Shown here: piece by piece, positions 57,062 through 64,000 of the stretch | Numbering within the stretch: the first letter of the stretch is position 1 | How the letters are laid out: every line of letters begins with the position of its first letter | Assembly: GCA_030765405.1 (NCBI GenBank) | Contig: JAVCCP010000040.1 | Coordinates: forward strand, 1 to 64,000 | Origin: Candidatus Ancaeobacter aquaticus | GTDB taxonomy: Bacteria; Auribacterota; Ancaeobacteria; Ancaeobacterales; Ancaeobacteraceae | Length of the DNA stretch: 64,000 bases | Direction: 5' to 3' | Program-made: the position numbers and the translations under genes | The notes under the pieces: generated by a model | What the model was told of the DNA's origin: nothing | The model's input: the letters and a program-made list of their open reading frames with translations, nothing else | The model's database searches: none

Positions 57062-58902
57062 TGTCTATGCGTATTGGGGTACACTATTTAGGTGATGGGA
57101 CATGTGAATTTGCTGTATGGGCACCGCTGAGAACTACAGTAGATTTGCTTATTCTTTCTTCTGGCAGTGAAACTGTATATCCCATGAAAAAGGATGATAG
57201 GGGCTATTGGCACTCTACGGTAGATGGGGTGTCTGAGGGTACGCAGTACCTATACCGGTTAGATGGTGATATCAAACGTCCTGACCCAGCGTCACAATTC
57301 CAGCCTGATGGTGTGCATGGTCCGTCACAGATAATTGATCATACTTCTTTTACCTGGAGTGAGCAGTCTTATAAACCGCGTGTTCTTCAAGAAATGATAA
57401 TCTATGAGTTGCATGTCGGTACATTTACTGACCAGGGCACTTTTGAAGATATTATCACTCGGATTGATGAACTAAAAGATATCGGGATAAACACTATTGA
57501 AATAATGCCGGTTTCTCAGTTTCCCGGTGAGCGTAACTGGGGGTATGATGGGACATATCCTTTTGCGGTACAGAATTCATATGGCGGGTCGGAAGGATTA
57601 AAAAAACTTGTTGCGGCATGTCACGATAAGGATGTCAGTGTTATTTTAGATGTTGTCTATAATCATTTGGGGCATGAAGGAAATTACCTGTGGGATTATG
57701 GGCCGTATTTTACTGAAAAATATAAAACACCGTGGGGAAGCGGTATTAATTTTGATGGTGCATACTCTAATGAAGTAAGAAATTACTTTATCGAAAATGC
57801 ACTGTATTGGTTTGGCGAGTATCATATTGATGGGCTCAGGCTTGATGCTGTGCACGGCATATATGATATGAGTGCTCGTCCGTTTCTAAAACAGCTTGCT
57901 GAATGTGTTGAGGTTTTTTCTCAAAAGCAAAAAAGAAACTTTTTGCTCATTGCTGAAAGTGATTTGAACGATAGTAAAGTGATTACGCCTAGATCTCAGG
58001 GCGGGTATGGCCACGACGGGCAATGGTGTGATGATTTTCATCACGCTCTTCATACAGTCCTGACCGGTGAGAATTGTGGATATTATAAAGATTTTGGTGA
58101 TTTGACACACCTCGAAAAATCGTTTCAGGAAGGGTATGTTTACTCGGGACAATATTCAGCGTTTCGCAAAAGAGACCACGGAAATTCTTCTTTAGAGCGA
58201 TCTGCTGAGCAGTTTGTGGTGTTTAGTCAAAATCATGATCAGGTCGGGAATAGGATGAATGGCCAGAGATTGTCGTCCCTTGTGTCATATGAAGCGTTAA
58301 AACTCGCTGCGGGCACAGTGCTTTTATCTCCTTATATCCCGCTTCTCTTTATGGGGCAGGAATATGCTGAAAATAATCCGTTTATGTATTTTGTCAGTTA
58401 TGGCGATAAAGCGATGATTGACGGTGTGCGAAAAGGGAGAATTGAAGAGTTTAAAGAGTTTCATACAGGTGAAGCTATCCATGATCCACAAAATGAAGAG
58501 ATATTTTTGCGCTCAAAGCTTGATTGGGATAAGAGATCACATTCTCATCATGCGGTGATGTTAGAGTTTTATAAAACATTGATAAACTTACGTAAAACGG
58601 TTCCCGCGCTCAGTCATCTTGATAAAAAGTCATGTGAAATCGTTTCCGGTAATGGAGCAAACTCAATAATTATGAGAAGATGGCATGAAAAGAGTGAAGT
58701 TCTGACCTTCTTTAATTATGAAGATAAAGAAGTGCGGTTTTCGTTACCGGACAAGGAATCAATCTATACAAAACTATGCGATTCATCGGACAAGAAATGG
58801 AATGGGCTGGGCACTCTATTACCCGATAAAATAAAAGGTGCAGAAGATTTGACAGTAAACCCTTTGAGTTTTATAATATTTTCCATTGAGAGCGTTGTAT
58901 AA
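57061..58902 (+). CDS. treZ: Malto-oligosyltrehalose trehalohydrolase
   Basis: 613 residues. N-terminal CBM48-like part (GDGTCEFAVWAPLRTTVDLLI), then a GH13 barrel in the TreZ style: ELHVGTFTDQGTFEDIITRIDELKDIGINTIEIMPVSQFPGERNWGYDG, DVVYNHLGHEGNYL, nucleophile in GLRLDAVHGIYDMSARPF, acid in LLIAESDLND, FSQNHDQVGNR. Releases trehalose from the terminal unit made by TreY. One-base overlap with glgB; typical length. The genes for its partner TreY and a GH57 enzyme follow. Confidence 0.94.
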   Translation: MSMRIGVHYLGDGTCEFAVWAPLRTTVDLLILSSGSETVYPMKKDDRGYWHSTVDGVSEGTQYLYRLDGDIKRPDPASQFQPDGVHGPSQIIDHTSFTWSEQSYKPRVLQEMIIYELHVGTFTDQGTFEDIITRIDELKDIGINTIEIMPVSQFPGERNWGYDGTYPFAVQNSYGGSEGLKKLVAACHDKDVSVILDVVYNHLGHEGNYLWDYGPYFTEKYKTPWGSGINFDGAYSNEVRNYFIENALYWFGEYHIDGLRLDAVHGIYDMSARPFLKQLAECVEVFSQKQKRNFLLIAESDLNDSKVITPRSQGGYGHDGQWCDDFHHALHTVLTGENCGYYKDFGDLTHLEKSFQEGYVYSGQYSAFRKRDHGNSSLERSAEQFVVFSQNHDQVGNRMNGQRLSSLVSYEALKLAAGTVLLSPYIPLLFMGQEYAENNPFMYFVSYGDKAMIDGVRKGRIEEFKEFHTGEAIHDPQNEEIFLRSKLDWDKRSHSHHAVMLEFYKTLINLRKTVPALSHLDKKSCEIVSGNGANSIIMRRWHEKSEVLTFFNYEDKEVRFSLPDKESIYTKLCDSSDKKWNGLGTLLPDKIKGAEDLTVNPLSFIIFSIESVV

Positions 58903-58987
58903 CTGTGTATGGCATCTCATCATGGAATATTTGTTATTTTCTTAAAGCTTATAGCTTATGACTTACAGCTTAAAAGTAGGAGTAGTT

Positions 58988-61417
58988 ATGACCAATAAAT
59001 TCATATGTATTCACGGACATTTTTATCAACCGCCACGGGAAAACCCATGGCTTGAGGAAGTTGAAATGCAGGATACTGCATTTCCTTATCATGATTGGAA
59101 TGAGCGAATCAGTGCTGAATGTTATGCGCCGAATGCCGCCTCGCGTATTCTTGATAATGATGGCCGTATAATTCATATTGTTAACAATTATAAAAAGATC
59201 AGTTTTGATTTCGGACCGACCTTGCTTTCCTGGTTAGAAAAACATGAACCGGAAGTATACAAGTCAGTTTTGGACGCCGATAAAGAAGGACAAAAACGTT
59301 TTTCGGGACATGGTCCTGCACTTGCGCAATGTTATAACCACATGATTATGCCGCTTGCAAACGCACGCGATAAACGCACGCAAATTTTATGGGGTATCAA
59401 GGACTTTGAATATAGGTTTAAACGGAAACCTGAAGGGATGTGGCTTCCTGAGACTGCGGTTGACCTTGAATCTCTCGATATTATGGCTGAGAACGGTATC
59501 ACTTTTACCGTTTTAGCTCCTCGTCAGGCTGGACGCATTCAAAAGATCGGGAGCGGTAAGTGGGATGATGTTACTGAAGAGACTATTGATTCCAGAAGAC
59601 CGTATACCTGTAAACTCCCGTCAGGAAAATCAATTGCGATATTTTTCTATGAAGGTCCTATTGCCCAGGACATTGCATTCGGCAATCTGCTTGATAAGGG
59701 GGAGGATTTTGCTAAACGAATGATGAGTCCGTTTCAAGAAGACTCTAAAAGTCCGCAGCTTGCTCATGTCGCGATAGACGGAGAAACATTTGGTCATCAT
59801 CACAGGCATGGTGATATGGCGTTGGCATATTGTTTGTATTACTTAGAAAAAAATAATCTCGCTAAGATAACGATCTATGGTGAATATCTTGAACACAATA
59901 AGCCGGAATACGAAGTTGAGATAATTGGGGACTCATCGTGGAGTTGTGAGCACGGTGTCGAAAGATGGCGCAATGATTGCGGTTGTAACTCTGGAAAACA
60001 TTCCTCGTGGAATCAAAAATGGCGTGCACCGCTTCGTGGTGCAATGGATTGGCTCAGTGATACGTTAAATCAATTGTATGATGATGCGATGGGGAAACTG
60101 GTGAGTGACCCATGGAAAATACGCGATGAATACATAGACATTATTCTTGACCGTTCACCAAATAAAATTGACCAATTCCTTGCACGATTTGAACGCGTCG
60201 AAATATCAAAGGAAAAGAAAATAAGGGCATTAAATCTCCTTGAGATGGAACGACATTTAATGCTTATGTATACGAGTTGCGGCTGGTTTGCTGATGAAAC
60301 TTCCGGTATTGAAACTGTACAAGTTATGCAATATGCTTCTCGTGCAATGCAGCTTGCGCGTGAAATCGGCGATCTATCGCTTGAAGATGCGTATATTAAC
60401 CTTTTGGAACGTGTGCCGAGCAATATCAGTGAATTTAAAACCGGCGCAAAGATATATGAAATGTTTATAAAACCGTACGTAGTCGATTTCTTGCGACTTG
60501 GCGCCCATTATGCAATATCATCACTTTTTACCAAGTACCCTTCAGTGTCAAAAATATATTGTTTTACTGCTGAGGCCGAAGTGTGCGATAAGTCTGAAGT
60601 CGGGAAACAAAAGATAGCCGTTGGCAAAGTAAAAATGCGTTCGGAGATCAACCTTGAAGAAGCGTTAATCAGTTTTGCGGTACTGCATCTTGGAGATCAT
60701 AATATCATTGGCGGTGTCAGAATGTTTCGCGGCGATGAATCTTTCAATGAAATGCATAGGGAGATAAGAGACGCATTTTCAAGAAGTGATATTTCAGATG
60801 TAATGCGGTTGATAGACAAACATTTTGGATCGCATAGTTATTCTCTGTGGCATCTCTTTAAAGATGAGCAAAGCAAGATCCTAAAACAAATATTCAGTGC
60901 GGCACTTTTTGATATGGAAGCGTCATTTAGAAATATTAAAGAAAACCATTATCCGGTTATGCAGACAATGAGAGAATTACGGATTCCGTTTCCTAAAGTG
61001 TTTACCTCTATCGTTGAATATATATTAAATGCTGATATACATCGTTTGCTTGAGAAAGAAAAATTCGACACCAATATGCTTGGCAGGCTTGTCGAAGAAG
61101 CGAAACGGTGGGGGGTAAAGATAAATAAAGAAGAACTCAGTTTTATCGTCAGTCAAAAAGTTAATATGCTGATTCATGAGCTTGTTTCAAGCCCGCATGA
61201 TCTTAGTTTGCTTGAACAGCTCCAATCGACATTGTCTTTTCTTGATTTCTTCCCCTTAGATTTAAATTTATGGAAATCACAAAATAGGCTCTTTTCTATT
61301 GCGCGAAAATATTATAATGAAATGCGGTTGCAGGACGAAGAAGGTGATTTAAACGCAAAAGAATGGCTGGAATATTTTAACACTATTGGAAAATACATGA
61401 GGGTTAAAACAATATGA
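58988..61417 (+). CDS. GH57 family glycosidase with DUF3536 domain
   Basis: 809 residues from the ATG at 58988 behind AGTAGGAGTAG; an upstream ATG at 58958 has no site. KFICIHGHFYQPPRENPWLEEVEMQDTAFPYHDWNERI is the GH57 opening with the HGHFYQPP motif; EGMWLPETAVDLESLDIMAENGI and HVAIDGETFGHHHRHGDMALAY mark the catalytic barrel (Glu and Asp sites). DUF3536 follows from ~residue 370 (SSWSCEHGVERWRNDCGC, then SWNQKWRAPLRGAMDWL) to the end. Probably acts on alpha-glucans; the exact bond is unknown. It overlaps treY by 4 bp and lies between treZ and treY, implying a part in glycogen-to-trehalose conversion. Confidence 0.88.
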   Translation: MTNKFICIHGHFYQPPRENPWLEEVEMQDTAFPYHDWNERISAECYAPNAASRILDNDGRIIHIVNNYKKISFDFGPTLLSWLEKHEPEVYKSVLDADKEGQKRFSGHGPALAQCYNHMIMPLANARDKRTQILWGIKDFEYRFKRKPEGMWLPETAVDLESLDIMAENGITFTVLAPRQAGRIQKIGSGKWDDVTEETIDSRRPYTCKLPSGKSIAIFFYEGPIAQDIAFGNLLDKGEDFAKRMMSPFQEDSKSPQLAHVAIDGETFGHHHRHGDMALAYCLYYLEKNNLAKITIYGEYLEHNKPEYEVEIIGDSSWSCEHGVERWRNDCGCNSGKHSSWNQKWRAPLRGAMDWLSDTLNQLYDDAMGKLVSDPWKIRDEYIDIILDRSPNKIDQFLARFERVEISKEKKIRALNLLEMERHLMLMYTSCGWFADETSGIETVQVMQYASRAMQLAREIGDLSLEDAYINLLERVPSNISEFKTGAKIYEMFIKPYVVDFLRLGAHYAISSLFTKYPSVSKIYCFTAEAEVCDKSEVGKQKIAVGKVKMRSEINLEEALISFAVLHLGDHNIIGGVRMFRGDESFNEMHREIRDAFSRSDISDVMRLIDKHFGSHSYSLWHLFKDEQSKILKQIFSAALFDMEASFRNIKENHYPVMQTMRELRIPFPKVFTSIVEYILNADIHRLLEKEKFDTNMLGRLVEEAKRWGVKINKEELSFIVSQKVNMLIHELVSSPHDLSLLEQLQSTLSFLDFFPLDLNLWKSQNRLFSIARKYYNEMRLQDEEGDLNAKEWLEYFNTIGKYMRVKTI

Positions 61418-64000
61418 TGCGGGTTCCAGAATCAACTTATCGTTTGCAGTTTATGCCATCATACGGATTCCGCAAACATCTGGAGATAGTTTCTTATCTT
61501 TCTGATCTTGGGTTCTCAGACGTGTATGCTTCACCCATTTTTAAGGCAAAGACAGGGAGTACGCACGGATATGATGTTACTAATCCCAATCAGATAAATC
61601 CGGAGCTCGGTACGCCGGAAGACTTTGCCCAGCTTGTAAAGAAAGTCAAAGAGTTGAACATGGGCTGGCTCCAGGATATTGTTCCTAACCACATGGCTTA
61701 TGACGGTGAAAATGAGATGCTGATGGATGTTCTGGAAAACGGAAAATCATCACCGTATTATACGTATTTTGATATTGATTGGGGGCATCCCTACCTCAGT
61801 ATTCGCGGAAGATTATTAGCGCCTTTTTTGGGTAAGTTTTATGCTGAATGTTTACGTGATGGCGAAATAAAAATGGGGTATGACCAGCAGGGACTTTGCG
61901 TAAGATACTATGAACTCAAATTTCCTCTTAAGATCGAGTCTTACGCAAAAGTTCTTTTACAAGAGATCAAAATGCTTGAAGAGAGCTTGGGTGAAAATAA
62001 TCCTGTCTTTATTAAATTTGTTGGAACGATACATCTTTTTAAAGCTCCTTCGCATACCAGTGAACTCCAAAAGCGGTATAGTAATATTAAGTATGCTAAA
62101 AAGATGTTATGGGAACTCTATACCAGTAATGAAAAGATAAAGAAATATATAGATTATACCATCAGGACATTTAATGGAAAAAAAGGCGATTTTGATAGTT
62201 TGGAGCTCTTAGATAAGCTTCTTTCAGAGCAGTACTATAGGCTCTCGTTTTGGAAGGTGGCAAATGAAGAAATAAATTATCGACGGTTTTTTAGTATTAA
62301 TGGTCTTATTTCGCTACGTGTTGAAGATCAGGAAGTATTCGAAAATACGCATGCTTTAATCTTTAAATTAATTAAAGATGGTACCTTTACCGGGTTACGT
62401 GTAGATCATATAGATGGATTGTATGATCCTACAGCGTATGTGCAAAAGTTAAAAAAGAAATGCGATAACACATTTGTGGTCGTTGAAAAGATACTCGATT
62501 TTGATGAGGCACTTCCTTCGTTTTGGCCGATACAGGGGACATCAGGATACGAGTTTATGAATATGGTAAATGAGCTTTTCTGTTACCATAAAAATGAGAA
62601 AAAATCTTCATCCATTTATTCAAAATTTATTGATGCGGACATGCAGTATGAAAGACTTGTTGCCGATAAGAAAAGGCTTATTATTGGTAAACATATGGCT
62701 GGAAATATCGATAATATTGCGCATCAGATGAACAAGATATCAAGTAAAGATAAATACGGTATAGATATAACATTATATGGTTTAAAACGTGCGCTAGTGG
62801 AATTTATGGCAATGTTTCCAGTGTATAGAACATATATCAGTGTTGATGAATTTAGTGACGCTGATCAGCACTACATTAAAGAAGCTGCCCGGAAAGCGAC
62901 TGATTCTAATCCCGGCTTATATTATGAACTTAAGTTTATTGAAAAATTCTTTTTGTTTGGCTTAGAAAATAATATTAGCGATGCTGACCGCCAGAATTGG
63001 GCGCGATTTGTTATGAACTTTCAGCAATTTACCGGCCCTTTAATGGCAAAAGGTTTTGAAGATACTACGCTCTATATTTATAACCGCTTAATATCCTTAA
63101 ATGAGGTTGGCGGTGACCCGGGAATATTTGGTGTATCAGAAAAAAGTTTCCACGAGTTTAATAGTAAAAGAGCTGCTAGGTGGCCGCACTCGATCAATGC
63201 GACTTCTACTCATGATGTAAAGAGAGGAGAAGACATAAGGGCGCGGATTAATGTTCTTTCAGAAATACCGAAGGAATGGGAACAAGCTGTTAAGTTGTGG
63301 GCTGAAAACAATAAAGGAAAGAAGATTACTGTTAAGGGAAGGAAAGTTCCTGACAAGAATGATGAATATTTCTTCTATCAAACTTTGGTTGGATCGTATC
63401 CCGAAGCTGAAGATGGCTTAGACGATTATATTAAGAGGGTTAAAGAGTATAGCATTAAGGCTGTTCGAGAAGCAAAAGTGCATACGGCGTGGTTAAAACC
63501 TGATAATGAATATGAAAGTGCATATATATCTTTTATTGAATCCGTTCTGAAGCCGTCTACAGATAATCAGTTTTTAAAGCATTTTCTTCCATTCCAGCAA
63601 AAAGTTGCCCATTACGGCAGGTTGAATTCACTTTCTCAGACGGTGCTTAAGATGACAACACCAGGTATACCTGATTTTTATCAGGGGACGGAATTGTGGG
63701 ATCTTAATTTTGTTGACCCTGATAACAGACGTTCCGTTGATTACAAGAAAAGAATGGGGCTTCTGCGTGATATCCAGAAAAAAGAAAAAAATAAAGTATC
63801 TCAACTAATTCAAGAACTGCTTTGTGCGATGTGTGATGGGAAAGTTAAACAGTATGTCGTTTATCGAGCATTGCGTGCGCGTAAAGAACTGAAAGATTTA
63901 TTTCAAAAAGGTTCGTATATGCCGCTTGATGTTGAAGGAGCGCGTAAAGAACATATTGTTGCGTTTACGCGCAGACATAATGATCGGTGGGTGATCATTA
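61414..64000 (+). CDS. treY: Malto-oligosyltrehalose synthase (partial, runs off the right edge)
   Basis: The ATG at 61414 opens a frame without stop to base 64000 (862 codons visible). MMRVPESTYRLQFMPSYGFRKHLEIVSYLSDLGFSDVYASPIFKAKTGSTHGYDVTN is the TreY start, followed by WLQDIVPNHMAY. Further on come FTGLRVDHIDGLYDP (nucleophile Asp), VVEKIL (acid Glu), ATSTHDVKRGEDIRARI, and PGIPDFYQGTELWDLNFVDPDNRR. Converts the reducing end of maltodextrins into a trehalosyl unit, which TreZ then releases. GH13 subfamily, cytosolic. Only the C-terminus is outside the window. Confidence 0.95.
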   Translation, partial: MMRVPESTYRLQFMPSYGFRKHLEIVSYLSDLGFSDVYASPIFKAKTGSTHGYDVTNPNQINPELGTPEDFAQLVKKVKELNMGWLQDIVPNHMAYDGENEMLMDVLENGKSSPYYTYFDIDWGHPYLSIRGRLLAPFLGKFYAECLRDGEIKMGYDQQGLCVRYYELKFPLKIESYAKVLLQEIKMLEESLGENNPVFIKFVGTIHLFKAPSHTSELQKRYSNIKYAKKMLWELYTSNEKIKKYIDYTIRTFNGKKGDFDSLELLDKLLSEQYYRLSFWKVANEEINYRRFFSINGLISLRVEDQEVFENTHALIFKLIKDGTFTGLRVDHIDGLYDPTAYVQKLKKKCDNTFVVVEKILDFDEALPSFWPIQGTSGYEFMNMVNELFCYHKNEKKSSSIYSKFIDADMQYERLVADKKRLIIGKHMAGNIDNIAHQMNKISSKDKYGIDITLYGLKRALVEFMAMFPVYRTYISVDEFSDADQHYIKEAARKATDSNPGLYYELKFIEKFFLFGLENNISDADRQNWARFVMNFQQFTGPLMAKGFEDTTLYIYNRLISLNEVGGDPGIFGVSEKSFHEFNSKRAARWPHSINATSTHDVKRGEDIRARINVLSEIPKEWEQAVKLWAENNKGKKITVKGRKVPDKNDEYFFYQTLVGSYPEAEDGLDDYIKRVKEYSIKAVREAKVHTAWLKPDNEYESAYISFIESVLKPSTDNQFLKHFLPFQQKVAHYGRLNSLSQTVLKMTTPGIPDFYQGTELWDLNFVDPDNRRSVDYKKRMGLLRDIQKKEKNKVSQLIQELLCAMCDGKVKQYVVYRALRARKELKDLFQKGSYMPLDVEGARKEHIVAFTRRHNDRWVII

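Noticed and set aside
1-64000. tRNA, rRNA genes or an origin of replication
   Set aside because: No cloverleaf with a T-arm GTTCGA-type core, no rRNA-like conserved stretches and no cluster of DnaA boxes were recognised by eye; a covariance scan would settle this.

Overview
The window looks like chromosomal DNA of a Gram-negative, anaerobic or microaerophilic bacterium. The most likely group is Candidatus Omnitrophota (OP3); this is an inference without a search. Supporting signs are a Lol-type protein and predicted outer-membrane barrels, several small ferredoxins, the hybrid cluster protein Hcp, a nickel superoxide dismutase, low-to-moderate GC, a large secreted mosaic protein (36071-38767), and many palindromes of the type GGGGAC-A/T-GTCCCC with a REP-associated tyrosine transposase. 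No rRNA, tRNA, CRISPR array or prophage was seen.

Layout. 1-5.1 kb: end of a repeat-rich adhesin-like protein, a FixX-FixC-like flavoprotein, a zinc-finger TrmO-like protein and a patatin lipase. 5.3-9.5 kb: a 51-aa membrane microprotein, glutamate decarboxylase, a small secreted protein and a membrane Cache/HAMP nucleotide cyclase. 9.5-15.9 kb: an ArsR / DUF302 / MMPL transporter / LolA-like / beta-barrel export cassette preceded by a decayed tandem copy of its first three genes. 16-23.3 kb: a TPR lipoprotein; a beta-PGM-OtsB fusion overlapping a GH65 phosphorylase; a response regulator with Glu at the phospho-acceptor site; a CBS protein and small proteins. 23.3-28.4 kb: repeats, a hairpin-rich non-coding stretch, carB, and a glutamate symporter. 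28.4-33.7 kb: a truncated two-gene remnant, a glycoamylase-family lipoprotein, and an Rrf2-ferredoxin-hcp operon. 33.7-40.1 kb: YggT, a gutted histidine kinase, a Bax-inhibitor family protein, an exported nickel SOD, the 898-aa mosaic protein and a DUF481 protein. 40.2-47.2 kb: FKBP, HflK/HflC, then a Fur-headed cluster with two Fur boxes (DUF5320, two NifX-like proteins, two ferredoxin-containing MinD-like ATPases, DUF89). 47.2-55.1 kb: the palindrome/RAYT locus, a LysM amidase whose signal peptide contains a palindrome, a PTS-IIA/antiporter pair, a ferredoxin, gpmA, xth, a flavoprotein, FxsA and a long inverted-repeat element. 55.1-64 kb: glgB-treZ-GH57-treY, the route from glycogen to trehalose, running off the right edge.

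How the genes work together. Two loci concern trehalose: TreY/TreZ with the branching enzyme make it from alpha-glucan, and OtsB/beta-PGM/GH65 could dephosphorylate or phosphorolyse a trehalose-type disaccharide. Stress and metal handling is prominent: Rrf2-Hcp for nitrosative stress, nickel SOD for superoxide, Fur for metals, ArsR for the transporter cassette, HflKC and FKBP for protein quality control. Three palindrome families (GGGGAC-N-GTCCCC, CCCGATTTATCGGG and TCCCCTACGGGGA) lie between genes; some probably act as terminators.
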